Below, one piece after another: positions 34,469-43,674 of a stretch of 64,000 bases of DNA. The notes beneath the pieces are model-generated. The model had not been told where the DNA came from. It did not search any database and saw only the letters and a program-made list of their open reading frames with translations. The stretch is from positions 1-64,000 of the forward strand of contig NZ_JAKREV010000005.1 of the NCBI RefSeq assembly GCF_022664465.1, given 5' to 3'. The stretch is from Sphingomonas hankookensis. Lineage in GTDB: Bacteria > Pseudomonadota > Alphaproteobacteria > Sphingomonadales > Sphingomonadaceae. A program made the translations under genes and the position numbers. The stretch's first letter is position 1. Each line of letters opens with the position of its first letter.

Positions 34469-36514
34469 TTACCGCACCGCCCGCGGCGGCTGCACCGCCA
34501 GATAGACCGTGCTCCACAGCTGTGCGGCGTTGGATTCATCGACGTCCTGCTTGCCCGCGCCGAACGCGACGACCCGGTAGCGGCCGCCCTGATAGGCCCA
34601 CGACCACAGCTCCGAACTCTGCGTCGCGCGCGTCGCGTTGATCGCGCGCCACAGCGTCGCCTGCGCCCGCGTCAGCACCGCGCGGGTCGACGCCGGCAGG
34701 TCGCGGCGGGCGAGTTGCCGCTCCAGCCCGGCGGCGAACAGCGCCTGCTGCCACGACCACACCACCGCGCCGTGATAGGCGGCGGGGGTGAAGCGCCCCT
34801 GCACCATGGCGTCGGTCTGCGCGGCATTGGCGACCAGCATGCCGATATCGGTCATCAGTCCGGCAGGGAACGGACGCATCGCGGCGGTGACATAGGTGTC
34901 GAGATCGGCCGCCGACGGTTCGGCGAACATCAACGCGAAGCCTTCGTCCGAGTTGACGATCGGGATCGGCCGTCCGCCATCGTCGAGCGCGATCGCGTGG
35001 AAGGTCAACGGTGCGGTGCCGAGCGACGCCACCGCCGGCGCGGCAGGAATGCCGAGGCTGCGCGCATAGCCTTCGATCCGCGGCTTGGCCTGTGCAGCGG
35101 GCAGCGACACCCGGAACATCGCCGGGGCGCGGTCGCGCCAGACGGTCGCCATCGCTTCGGCACGCGTCAGGGCGGCACGGTCCTCCGCCGTCAGATAGCG
35201 GTCGAGCAACCCGGCACGCAGCAATCGCGCGGCCGATTCCAGCGCGGCGGGCACGAACACCGCATTGACGTCATAGGCATAACGCCCGCGCCCCAGCCCT
35301 TCCTCGCTATCGCGCCACTGCCCGGTCAACCGGCCCTTCCCGATCGCGATCAGCCGCGCATAGTCCGGCCGGTCGGCGAAGGGACGCGCGGTATCGAGGA
35401 CGAAGCGCAGGTTGCGCACCAGCGCCTTGCCGACCGGTGCGGTCGTGCCGGGCATGCCTTCGCTGACCAGCGGCCTGTCGAGGAACGCGCGGGCGGTAGC
35501 GGCATCGCCGTGGTCCAGCAGATAGGCCGCCGCGACCGGCGCCAGCATGTAATCGTCGTCGACCATCGCATAATCGAGCACCGCCGCATCGCCGCTGCCG
35601 CCATGCTGGCGCCGGTCGACCACGGCGAACTCGCCGATGCCCTCTTCATGCGCGACATCGCCGCGCGCATCGAGCCGCGCGAGCACCGATCCCAGCCCCG
35701 CCTCGATCGCCTGCGGTTGCAGCACCGGCATCAGCAGGCGCAGCGACATCAGCGTGTCGCGCCCAAAATAGGTCTGGAACCGCCACGACCCGGCGAGGAA
35801 TTTCTCGCGGTAGCTCAGGAAGCGGAGCGCGTTGCGCGCACCGGGATCGTTGGCGGCGCGGGCGTTGAGCAATTCGTTCTGGGCAAGGCCGGTCAGCGGC
35901 GTCTCGCCGCTCGACGCGGTGATCTCCATCCGGATCGGGCGGCCGGCATCGGCGACGATCGCCCCGTTCCGGACGCTGCCCGACAACAGCCGGACCTGCA
36001 GCAGGTAACCGGGCTTGCCGTCGAGGCGCGCGCGGCTCCAGCGGATGCTGTTGCCGACGATCACCGGATCGACCCCGACCTCTTTCGGAAACCGCCCGAC
36101 CGACTGGTAATCGCGCAGGAAACGGATACTGGACAGCACCGCCTGCTTGATGCGCAGTTCGGGTGCGTCGATGCTGGCGATGGTGACCACCGCCGGTTGC
36201 GGTCCGGCGATACCGGGCGCGGTGGTCGGGTGCGGCGGCTGTTCGAGGCGCCACGTCGCGGCGCGCGCGACGCTCTGGAACCACAGCCCGACGCCGCTAT
36301 TGCCCGCCGGAAACGCGACGAGGATGCGCGGATCGGTGCCGTTGCGCAGCAGCAGGTGCGCTGCGACCGGCCCCTCGCGGACGAAGGCGTTGAGGTTCTG
36401 CCCCTCGGTCAGCTGATAGGCGAGCTCGGGCGCCCTTGCCGGCCGCTGCGCCACCGCCAGTCCCGTTCCCGCCAGCATCGCGCCGGCCAGCATCCACCGC
36501 ACCACGGTCTTCAT
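34469..36514 (-). CDS. Exported six-hairpin glycosidase-like protein
   Basis: A 681-residue exported protein. ATG 36514 gives a signal peptide (MKTVVRWMLAGAMLAGTGLAVAQ). Residues about 27-200 look like a beta-sandwich. Residues about 225-680 are helical, with FQTYFGRDTLMSLRLLMP (about 246-263), GDVAHEEGIGEFA (about 285-297) and LDYAMVDDDYMLAPV, which recall the toroid catalytic domain of amylo-alpha-1,6-glucosidase/debranching enzymes. The acidic residues in HEEGIGE and DYAMVDDD are candidates for catalysis. A specific sugar linkage cannot be assigned. It lies 57 bases after a TBDR gene on the same strand, with a GH3 enzyme on the other side, so glycan breakdown is likely. Confidence 0.7.
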   Translation of the reverse strand: MKTVVRWMLAGAMLAGTGLAVAQRPARAPELAYQLTEGQNLNAFVREGPVAAHLLLRNGTDPRILVAFPAGNSGVGLWFQSVARAATWRLEQPPHPTTAPGIAGPQPAVVTIASIDAPELRIKQAVLSSIRFLRDYQSVGRFPKEVGVDPVIVGNSIRWSRARLDGKPGYLLQVRLLSGSVRNGAIVADAGRPIRMEITASSGETPLTGLAQNELLNARAANDPGARNALRFLSYREKFLAGSWRFQTYFGRDTLMSLRLLMPVLQPQAIEAGLGSVLARLDARGDVAHEEGIGEFAVVDRRQHGGSGDAAVLDYAMVDDDYMLAPVAAAYLLDHGDAATARAFLDRPLVSEGMPGTTAPVGKALVRNLRFVLDTARPFADRPDYARLIAIGKGRLTGQWRDSEEGLGRGRYAYDVNAVFVPAALESAARLLRAGLLDRYLTAEDRAALTRAEAMATVWRDRAPAMFRVSLPAAQAKPRIEGYARSLGIPAAPAVASLGTAPLTFHAIALDDGGRPIPIVNSDEGFALMFAEPSAADLDTYVTAAMRPFPAGLMTDIGMLVANAAQTDAMVQGRFTPAAYHGAVVWSWQQALFAAGLERQLARRDLPASTRAVLTRAQATLWRAINATRATQSSELWSWAYQGGRYRVVAFGAGKQDVDESNAAQLWSTVYLAVQPPRAVR

Positions 36515-36571
36515 GCGCCAAACCCCTTCACTATCGGGGTGCCATGGGTCCGCCACGGCACCCCCGGACGT

Positions 36572-39121
36572 TCAGAACCGGAACGTCAGCGTCCCGCCAT
36601 AGGTCGGGCCGACGATCCCGCGGGCGTAGAAGAAGCCGTCGGTGATCGCCTGCGTCTGCCCCTGCCGCGGATTGCCCTCGGTCAGTCCCACCACGTCGAA
36701 CACGTTGTCGGCGTTCAGGTTCAGCTGCACCCGCTGGCTGAGGTTCAGGTTCACGCCGATCCCGGTCACGCCATAGCTGGGCAGCGCGATGCCGTTGCCG
36801 TTGTCGGCGAAGATCTTGCCGACGAACTTGTAGCGGGCATAGATATCGCCGACCCCGTTGGGCAGCGTCAGCGTCGGCAGGATGGTGAACAGCTGCGCCG
36901 GTGTACGTTCGGGGCGATTGCCCTCGAACGCCGCGCCCTGATCGACGCCGTCGAGTTCTAGGTTGAGCAGCTGCGGGTCCTGGAACACACCTTGGAAGTC
37001 GACCGAGAACCACGTCGTCGGCCGCACCACGAAATCGATCTCGACACCCTTGGTCCGCAGATCGGCGTTCAGATTTTGCTGTTGCGAGGGGTTGGAGGGG
37101 TTGGCGAAATTATAGTTCTGGTTGTCGAAATTGGTGCGGAAGACGGTGGCCGAGCCCGAGAAGATGCGCCCATATTGGTAACGGACGCCCGCTTCGTAGA
37201 GCTCGATCGTGGTGATCGGGTCGACATTGTTGGTCTGGAACCCGTTGGCATAGCGGGCATAGACCGAGAAGTTCGGCGTCAGCAGATAGTTCGCGCCGAC
37301 CGTCCACGATGCCTTGCGCTGCGTGCGCTGGCGCACCGTGTAGGTGCCATCGAAGCTGGACCCGACGTTGCGCACCACCCCGCCGACACCGGCGGGTACC
37401 GGCTGGTTCACCGCCAGCGCGTTGCCGTCGCGTGCGGTCGCGTCGTCGCTTTCCCAGCGTACGCCGCCATCGACGCGCAGGTTGCCGAACGCGACTTCGT
37501 CGTTGACGTAGAGCGACACCGCAGAATCCTTGCGGTCGCGGATGCCCGCACCCCAGTCGCCATAGGAGACGAGGCCGTTGTCCGACAGCGTGCCGATCAC
37601 GTTGTTGCCGGCATCCAGCGCGACGATGTCGTAGATGTCGCTGTTGGTCTGCACGCCGTTGACGACGCTGGCGGTCGCCGACTGGTCCTGCGCACGCTTC
37701 ACGTTGTAATACATCGCGCCCGCGGTCAGCGAGTTCTTGAAGCTGCCGGTATCGACCTCCCACCGCCCGCCGACATTCGCGCCGAAGTCGCGCCCGTCGA
37801 TATAATCGTGGTTGAGCACGGTGCGCTGCAGGAAGCCGTTGCCGTTCAGCGCGCCCAGTTCCGCGGTCTGGTTCTGCCCCAGCACCACGCCGGTGCGTAG
37901 GTCCTTGATCCCGAAGCGCACGGTGTTCGGGAACGCCCGCGCGCCCAGCGTCAGCAGGTCGTTGATCGGCGAATTGGCACCCGGCGTCAGATAGTTCTGC
38001 GCGGTGGTCAGCCCGGCGTTCCCCGTGCCCGACCCGGGGAACAGGCCGTTGAAGTCGTACGAATATTTCAGATAGCGGGCGTGTGCGAACAGGTCGATCG
38101 TGTCGCTCAGCGGCTTTTCGATGTCGAAGCGCACCTGCGCGGTCTTTGCCTTGATCCCGTCGCGATAGCGGAATTCGCGAAAGCCGCCGGGATGCGCGAA
38201 GGTCGATACCGGCACCGCGATATTGGCGAAGGCATCGCCGCCGACATTGCCGTCCTGCGTATCGAGCCCCGGAATGCCGCGGATCTCGCCACCGTCGAAG
38301 CGGTACGGCATCGTCGCGTAATAGGCGTTCTCGACATCGCCACCCTTGGCCGACAACCGGGCATAGCCGCCATCGTCGAAGCGATATTCGAGCATCCCCT
38401 TCAACCGCCATCCGGCATAGTCGAACGGGTTTTCGCGCACGCCCGGGCTCGACTGGACATAGCCGCCGATATTGAAGGCAAGGTTTTCGGCCAGCGGCTG
38501 CGAATAATAGAAATCACCGCGCTTCATGCCGTAATTATAGGCGGTGACGCGCGCCGCCCCTTCGGCTTCCTTGAAGTTCGGGCGCTTCGAGATGAAGTTG
38601 ATCGTCGCACCGGCACCGTTGACGGTCAGCACGCCCGACGACCCGCCCTTGACCGCTTCGAGGCGATCGATGGTCAGGTCCTGGTCGAAGAAGAAGTCGG
38701 CACCGCCGCCGCCGTACAGGATCGGCATACCGTCTTCCTGCAGCTGTACGAAACGCTGGCCGCCGCCCTGAAGCCCGCGGACCGAATAGTTGTTCGAGAC
38801 GGCACCGGCGGTCGCTTCGACGAAGATGCCGGGGACCAGTTCGAGCATGTCGGCGGTCGAACGCGGCGCGCGGCGGTCGATATCGGCACGGTCGGCGAGC
38901 GTGATATCGGCCGAAGCGGTGATGAGCGGGCGGTCGCGCGAGGTCGTGCCGGTGACGACGATCACGTCCTGCGCATCCTCGTCGGTCGTCGCGGTCGCGG
39001 CATCGTCCGGCGGTGTCGCGGCAGGTGCGACCGGTGTGGTCTGCGCCGAGGCGGCGACCGGCAGCAGTGCGGCGCCGGCCAGCAACGCCGCCCGCGCGCC
39101 GAAGCGGTTGAATGTCAGCAT
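36572..39121 (-). CDS. TonB-dependent receptor, glycan type
   Basis: An 849-residue receptor. ATG 39121 gives a signal peptide (ARAALLAGAALLPVAASAQ) and DVIVVTGTTSR at about 52-62. The plug has TADMLELVPGIFVEATAGAV, NNYSVRGLQGGGQRFVQ and IDRLEAVKGGSSGVLTVN. The barrel ends GPTYGGTLTFRF with terminal Phe. The layout TBDR, then six-hairpin glycosidase, with a divergent GH3 beta-glycosidase, suggests a small polysaccharide-utilisation locus. The 116-base divergent intergenic region holds an AACCGGTT palindrome. Confidence 0.92.
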   Translation of the reverse strand: MLTFNRFGARAALLAGAALLPVAASAQTTPVAPAATPPDDAATATTDEDAQDVIVVTGTTSRDRPLITASADITLADRADIDRRAPRSTADMLELVPGIFVEATAGAVSNNYSVRGLQGGGQRFVQLQEDGMPILYGGGGADFFFDQDLTIDRLEAVKGGSSGVLTVNGAGATINFISKRPNFKEAEGAARVTAYNYGMKRGDFYYSQPLAENLAFNIGGYVQSSPGVRENPFDYAGWRLKGMLEYRFDDGGYARLSAKGGDVENAYYATMPYRFDGGEIRGIPGLDTQDGNVGGDAFANIAVPVSTFAHPGGFREFRYRDGIKAKTAQVRFDIEKPLSDTIDLFAHARYLKYSYDFNGLFPGSGTGNAGLTTAQNYLTPGANSPINDLLTLGARAFPNTVRFGIKDLRTGVVLGQNQTAELGALNGNGFLQRTVLNHDYIDGRDFGANVGGRWEVDTGSFKNSLTAGAMYYNVKRAQDQSATASVVNGVQTNSDIYDIVALDAGNNVIGTLSDNGLVSYGDWGAGIRDRKDSAVSLYVNDEVAFGNLRVDGGVRWESDDATARDGNALAVNQPVPAGVGGVVRNVGSSFDGTYTVRQRTQRKASWTVGANYLLTPNFSVYARYANGFQTNNVDPITTIELYEAGVRYQYGRIFSGSATVFRTNFDNQNYNFANPSNPSQQQNLNADLRTKGVEIDFVVRPTTWFSVDFQGVFQDPQLLNLELDGVDQGAAFEGNRPERTPAQLFTILPTLTLPNGVGDIYARYKFVGKIFADNGNGIALPSYGVTGIGVNLNLSQRVQLNLNADNVFDVVGLTEGNPRQGQTQAITDGFFYARGIVGPTYGGTLTFRF

Positions 39122-39161
39122 GATCCCTCTCCACCCTTGTCGTGCGCCCCGGTATGCCGGG

Positions 39162-39169
39162 AACCGGTT
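39162..39169. promoter_or_regulatory. AACCGGTT palindrome between divergent TBDR and GH3 genes
   Basis: A perfect 8-bp palindrome in a divergent promoter region. AACCGGTT is the core of many LacI-family operators for sugar genes. It extends no further, and no LacI gene is adjacent, so this is a candidate only. Confidence 0.3.
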
Positions 39170-39237
39170 ACAACTAGACCTCGGCCAATCGGCCTGCAAT
39201 CATGGTATACAGGCGACAATCAGATCGGAGCCGGGAT

Positions 39238-41514
39238 GTGGCGGACGGGCAACAATCGGTGCGATCCCTGCCGCTCAGTCGAAGGAACGTGTTAGGCGCC
39301 GCACTGCTGGCGGGTACCGCCACGCTGCTGCCGGCACGGGCGCATGCCGCGTCCGACAGGGTCGAGGCATTGATCGCGCGGATGACGCTGGCCGAAAAGG
39401 CGGGACAGCTCAGCTGTTTCAACGACGAGGTGCGCCCGGTCGGCGCGGTGTTCAATCCGGTGGTCGATCCGCGTGGGGGAGAGGCGATGCTGGCCGATAT
39501 CCGCGCCGGGCGGATCGGCATGCTGTTCAACGGGTACGGCGTCGCGGGCGCACGGCGCGCGCAGGAGGCGGCGCTGGCCGGCCGGCTGCGCATCCCGCTA
39601 GTCTTCGCCGCCGACGTGCTGCACGGCTGCCGTACGATCTTTCCGATCCCGCTGGCCGAGGCGGCGGCATTCGACGCCGACCTTAGCGAACGCGCGGCGC
39701 GGGCCGTCGCGTGCGAGACGGCGGCGGGCGGGCTCCACTGGACCTTCGCGCCGATGGTCGACGTCGCGCGCGACCAGCGCTGGGGCCGGGTGGCGGAGGG
39801 TGCGGGCGAGGATGTGCTGCTCAACCGCCTGCTCGCCGCCGCGCGCGTGCGGGGGTTTCAGGGAAGCGACCTGCGCCGCGCCGATGCGCTGCTGGCGACG
39901 CCCAAGCATTTCGTCGGCTATGGCGCGGTGCGCGGCGGGATGGAATATGCCGCAGTCGACATGAGCGCGGCCGAACTGCGCGAGACGTTCCTGCCGCCGT
40001 TCCTCGATGCCTTTGCCGCAGGCGCGGGCGCGACGATGGCGTCGTTCACTGATTTCGGCGGGGTACCGGTCAGCGCCAACCGCCCGCTGCTGACCGACCT
40101 GTTGCGCGGCGAGCTGGGATTTCAGGGCGTGTGCGTGTCGGATTACGACGCCGACCGCGAACTGATCGCCCACGGCATCGCCGCCGACGAGGCCGATGCC
40201 GCGCGCCTCGCCATCCTCGCCGGGATCGACATGTCGATGCAGAGCGGGCTGTTCGTCCGTCACCTGCCGGCACTGGTCGAAAGCGGACGGGTACCGGTCG
40301 CGGCGGTCGATCAGGCGGTGCGACGGGTGCTGACGCTGAAAGAGCGGCTGGGGCTGTTCAACGATCCGTTCCGGTCGATCGATGCGCGGGCCGAGCGACG
40401 CGAGACCGGGAGCGTGGCCATCAAGCGGATGGCGCGCAAGGTCGCGACGCGATCGATCGTGCTGCTGCGCAACGATGGCGATCTGCTGCCGCTGCCCCGC
40501 GCGGGCAAGCGCATCGCGCTGATCGGGCCGTTCGGGGCGGACAAGGCGAACCTCAACGGGCCATGGTCGTTCGCGGGCGATGCGAAGGACGGGATCGACG
40601 TGGCGAGCGGGTTGCGCGGGGTCATGGCCGATCCGGCACTGTTGACGGTCGAGGCGGGCAGCGGCGTGACCGAACCCCTGCCCGGCGGGACCGCGCGGGC
40701 GGTTGCAGCGGCGCAGGCGGCCGACGTGGTGCTGCTGGCGATCGGTGAAGGCGGCGACATGTCGGGCGAGGGCAACAGCCGGACCGAGATCGTCGTGCCG
40801 GCGGCGCAGCAGGCGCTGGCCGAGGCGATGGCGGCGACGGGCAAGCCGGTCGTCGTCCTGCTGCGCCATGGTCGCGCACTGGCGCTCAGCGGCGCGGTAC
40901 GCGACGCGCCAGCGTTGCTGGCGACGTGGTTCCTCGGGGAACAGACCGGGCCGGCGGTGGCCGATATCCTGTTCGGACGGGTCGAGCCGACCGGGCGGCT
41001 GCCGGTCAGCTTTCCGCTGACGAGCGGGCAGCAACCCTGGTCGTACGACCGGCGCAGCACCGGGCGGCCCCCGCCCGACGATCAGCCGATGGCACCGGGG
41101 CGCAGCCATTGGCGCGACGCTCCCGACCGCGCGCTGTACCCCTTCGGATCGGGCATGGGCTATACCCGCTTCGCGCTGTCCGACCTGTCGGTGCCGGCGG
41201 TGGTGGCGACGGGGGCCGACGTGCCGGTGTCGGTGATGGTGCGCAATGTCGGCAAGCGGGCGGGCACGACGCTGGTGCGGATCGACCTGCACGACCGCGT
41301 CGCCAGCCGGACGCGCCCGGTGCGGCAGATGAAGGCGTTCGTGCGGGTCACGCTGGCGGCGGGGGAAACGCGGCGGATCGACCTGCGGATCGCGGCGCGG
41401 GAACTGGCGCTGGTGGCGAGCGACGGGCGCTGGCGTGTCGAGCCGGGTGCGTTCGACCTGTGGGTGGTTGCAGGCGATGGGGTCGAGATGCAGGGTGCGT
41501 TCGAGGTGCGGTGA
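39238..41514 (+). CDS. Tat-exported GH3 beta-glucosidase-type enzyme
   Basis: A 758-residue glycoside hydrolase family 3 enzyme. A twin-arginine signal (LSRRNVLGAALLAGTATLL) leads into the (beta/alpha)8 domain with PLVFAADVLHGCRTIFPIP, LHWTFAPMVDVARDQRWGR and PKHFVGYG. The nucleophile is the Asp in VSDYDADRE (codon 40141-40143). The alpha/beta sandwich domain follows (LLRNDGDLLPLP, EGGDMSGEGNSRTEI), and a fibronectin-III-like C-terminal domain ends the protein. GTG 39238 has GGAG 7 bases upstream and was preferred; ATG 39202 would add 12 residues but has no visible ribosome-binding site. It should trim beta-linked oligosaccharides taken up by the divergent TBDR. Confidence 0.9.
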   Translation: MADGQQSVRSLPLSRRNVLGAALLAGTATLLPARAHAASDRVEALIARMTLAEKAGQLSCFNDEVRPVGAVFNPVVDPRGGEAMLADIRAGRIGMLFNGYGVAGARRAQEAALAGRLRIPLVFAADVLHGCRTIFPIPLAEAAAFDADLSERAARAVACETAAGGLHWTFAPMVDVARDQRWGRVAEGAGEDVLLNRLLAAARVRGFQGSDLRRADALLATPKHFVGYGAVRGGMEYAAVDMSAAELRETFLPPFLDAFAAGAGATMASFTDFGGVPVSANRPLLTDLLRGELGFQGVCVSDYDADRELIAHGIAADEADAARLAILAGIDMSMQSGLFVRHLPALVESGRVPVAAVDQAVRRVLTLKERLGLFNDPFRSIDARAERRETGSVAIKRMARKVATRSIVLLRNDGDLLPLPRAGKRIALIGPFGADKANLNGPWSFAGDAKDGIDVASGLRGVMADPALLTVEAGSGVTEPLPGGTARAVAAAQAADVVLLAIGEGGDMSGEGNSRTEIVVPAAQQALAEAMAATGKPVVVLLRHGRALALSGAVRDAPALLATWFLGEQTGPAVADILFGRVEPTGRLPVSFPLTSGQQPWSYDRRSTGRPPPDDQPMAPGRSHWRDAPDRALYPFGSGMGYTRFALSDLSVPAVVATGADVPVSVMVRNVGKRAGTTLVRIDLHDRVASRTRPVRQMKAFVRVTLAAGETRRIDLRIAARELALVASDGRWRVEPGAFDLWVVAGDGVEMQGAFEVR

Positions 41515-41560
41515 GAGGATTGGTCATCGACCCGGCCATCGTCCCCCGGTAGCAACCAGA

Positions 41561-41641
41561 CGTCATCCCAGCGAAGGCTGGGATCTCCCGGTTGTAGCAC
41601 GCGGCAGGAACCGCTTGAGACCCCAGCCTTCGCTGGGGTGG
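41561..41641. repeat. Paired palindromic repeat (CCCAGCGAAGGCTGGG family)
   Basis: CGTCATCCCAGCGAAGGCTG at 41561 and GACCCCAGCCTTCGCTGGGG near 41619 are inverted copies about 35 bases apart. Confidence 0.75.
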
Positions 41642-41674
41642 TGTTTCCCCGCCAATAGATCACACCCTCGTTAC

Positions 41675-41758
41675 CGTCACCCCGGACTTGATCCGGGGTC
41701 CCGCTTCTTCTTCTGGCGGCGGGTAGAAGCGGGACCCCGGGTCAAGCCCGGGGTGACG
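41675..41758. repeat. Long inverted repeat with 34-bp arms (CCCCGGACTTGATCCGGGG family)
   Basis: Arms 41675-41708 and 41725-41758 are reverse complements with two mismatches, enclosing 16 bases. The sequence lies between convergent GH3 and aldo/keto reductase genes, where it could also end both transcripts. Confidence 0.8.
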
Positions 41759-41785
41759 ATGGGTTTGGGGAGCGCGTATCTTCCC

Positions 41786-42679
41786 TTACGGCAACCCCGC
41801 GCCCATTCCCGCCTGCAGCACCGCATACCATTCGGCATGGGTCCACCCGACCTGCACCGCATCGGCGGCGGCGCGGATGCGATCGGGCGTCTGCGATCCG
41901 ACGATCGGGATGATCCGCGCAGGGTGGACCATGCTCCACGACAGCGCGGCGGTCGCGGCATCGACGCCGAAGCGCGCGCCCTGTTCGGCCAGCAGCGCGC
42001 CTGCCGGATGGCTGCCATCGGTCAGCCGCCCGCCGCCCAGCGGCGACCAGCCGAGCACCGTCATGCCCCGCGCCATCGCCTGATCGAGGGTACCGTCGTA
42101 GAGCGGGGCGGTGTGCAGCGGCGAGAATTCGGGCTGGGTGCTGACGATCGGGTGGTCGAGGAACGCCTGCAGCGCGTTGACCTCCGCCGGGCTGTGGTTC
42201 GATACGCCGACCGCGCGCACCTTGCCGTCCGCGACCATGCGGGTCAGGCTGGCAGCGACCTCCTGCGGATGGGTCAGGAAATCGCGGCGGTGGATCTGGT
42301 ACAGGTCGATCCGCTCGATCCGCATCCGGGCGAGCGAGTCGTCGACCGCTTGGCGGAGATAGGGCGCGTCGGAGCGATAGGGATTGCCCGGGCGGATGCC
42401 GCCCTTGGTCGCGATCACCATCCGGTCGCGCAACTGGGGTGCTTCCGCCAGCACGTCGCCGAACAGCGCCTCAGCCGATCCGAAGCCGGCGGGCGTGTCG
42501 GTGCCATAAATATCGGCGGTGTCGAACAGCGTGATGCCGGCATCCAGCGCCGCCTCGACCAGCGTACGGCCATTGGCGACGCTGCCCTTGAACCGCCACA
42601 TCCCCCAAGCGAGCGGCGAGACGAGGATATCGCTGGCGCCAAGCGCGCGGGGGGCAGGATCGATGGTGAGCATGGTCAT
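41786..42679 (-). CDS. Aldo/keto reductase, sugar-operon type
   Basis: A 297-residue NAD(P)H-dependent oxidoreductase with a TIM-barrel fold. The catalytic set is visible: the Asp and Tyr in LFDTADIYG, the Lys in VIATKGG and the His in LYQIHRRD. The cofactor region is LGWSPLGGGRL and IIPIVGSQTPDRI. ATG 42679 (MTMLTIDP) overlaps the stop of the DUF1861 gene. As the last gene of the ABC-GH130 operon it probably oxidises or reduces a sugar or sugar acid made from the imported oligosaccharide. The exact substrate is unknown. Confidence 0.88.
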   Translation of the reverse strand: MTMLTIDPAPRALGASDILVSPLAWGMWRFKGSVANGRTLVEAALDAGITLFDTADIYGTDTPAGFGSAEALFGDVLAEAPQLRDRMVIATKGGIRPGNPYRSDAPYLRQAVDDSLARMRIERIDLYQIHRRDFLTHPQEVAASLTRMVADGKVRAVGVSNHSPAEVNALQAFLDHPIVSTQPEFSPLHTAPLYDGTLDQAMARGMTVLGWSPLGGGRLTDGSHPAGALLAEQGARFGVDAATAALSWSMVHPARIIPIVGSQTPDRIRAAADAVQVGWTHAEWYAVLQAGMGAGLP

Positions 42680-43674
42680 GCCTGTAGCCGCCGGGCCGGC
42701 GCGATCAACGACGATACGTCGCTGGCGGCGGTGGCGCGGGCGAGCGGCACGTCGAAGGGATAGGCGATCTCGACCCAGTGCGCCTCGGCATCCGACGTGC
42801 CGGCATAGAGGCGGGTGACGTCGCCCGTCACCTCGATGCCCGAGGAGAAGACGACATCGACCAGATCGGGGCGCTTGGCGGCACCGGGGGCGAACTGGTC
42901 GCGCCCGGCGAGGACGGTCAGGTCGCGCCAGCCATGGCTTGCCGGATCGAACACGAAGGCCACGGCGTAATAATGCCGCGCGCTGTACATCGTATCGTCC
43001 TCGAAATAGGCGATGTGCGCGATCAGCCCGACCTCGCCGTTCGCCAGTAGATGCGCCTCGTTCACTCCGCCCCAGTCGAGCGGGTGGAACATGCCCGTCA
43101 GCATCGGCGCGGCGTCGATCGCCGCGACGGTGAGCGCGTCGAGCGACGCAACCTCGGTATAGCCGATCGTACCGCGCCCGCCCTTGGTGCCCCGCGGCCG
43201 GGTGAACACCGCGACCCGACCGTCGGCCAGTTCGCACAGGCGGATGTCCTTCATGCCGAGCGGCCCGGCGAAGCACGGCGTCAGGTCGAAGATGTCGCGG
43301 CCGCGATAGAAGACCGTCCACCATTCGGGCTCACCCGCGCCGAAGCGGACCTCGACCCCGCCGAATACCAGCTCGCCGCCGATCATGGTGACGAACGGGT
43401 CCTGGAGCGCGAAGCGCGGCGCGCCGTCGATCGGGTGCCACACCCCGTCGGCTTCCTCGAAAAAGATCGCCGTCGAATGTTCGCTGTCGCGCGCCTCGAC
43501 CCGTCCGGCGATCACCGTTCGGCCGGCCGAGGGGAACGGCGCGGAGATGTTGTAGACGTCGAGGCCATCGACCCCGGCAAACACCAGCCGCCCCGTCCGC
43601 CCCTGTGGCGGGCGGTCGGCATAGGCAGCGTAGCGGGTCTTCACGCGGGGAATATTCTGGTCGTGCATCGTCAT
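42676..43674 (-). CDS. DUF1861 family protein, GH130-like propeller suspected
   Basis: A 332-residue cytoplasmic protein. DUF1861 features are spread along it: RLVFAGVDGLDVYNIS, DPFVTMIGGELVFGGVE, GPLGMKDIRLCELADGR, FTRPRGTKGGRGTIGY, DWGGVNEAHLL and VFSSGIEVTGDVTRLYAG. These look like repeated four-stranded blades, and the neighbour is a GH130 enzyme, also a five-bladed propeller, so a related glycoside-processing role is suspected but unproven. ATG 43674 overlaps the GH130 stop (ATGA), and its stop overlaps the next start, so all three are translationally coupled. Confidence 0.8.
   Translation of the reverse strand: MTMHDQNIPRVKTRYAAYADRPPQGRTGRLVFAGVDGLDVYNISAPFPSAGRTVIAGRVEARDSEHSTAIFFEEADGVWHPIDGAPRFALQDPFVTMIGGELVFGGVEVRFGAGEPEWWTVFYRGRDIFDLTPCFAGPLGMKDIRLCELADGRVAVFTRPRGTKGGRGTIGYTEVASLDALTVAAIDAAPMLTGMFHPLDWGGVNEAHLLANGEVGLIAHIAYFEDDTMYSARHYYAVAFVFDPASHGWRDLTVLAGRDQFAPGAAKRPDLVDVVFSSGIEVTGDVTRLYAGTSDAEAHWVEIAYPFDVPLARATAASDVSSLIAPARRLQA

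Noticed and set aside
34448..36961. An 837-codon plus-strand frame opposite the six-hairpin and TBDR genes
   Set aside because: Composition is that of an antisense frame (Arg/Gln/His-rich) and it crosses two genes on the other strand.
41561..41758. Closely spaced repeats considered as a CRISPR array
   Set aside because: The units are inverted pairs of two different sequences, without equal spacers or direct repetition, and no cas gene is present.
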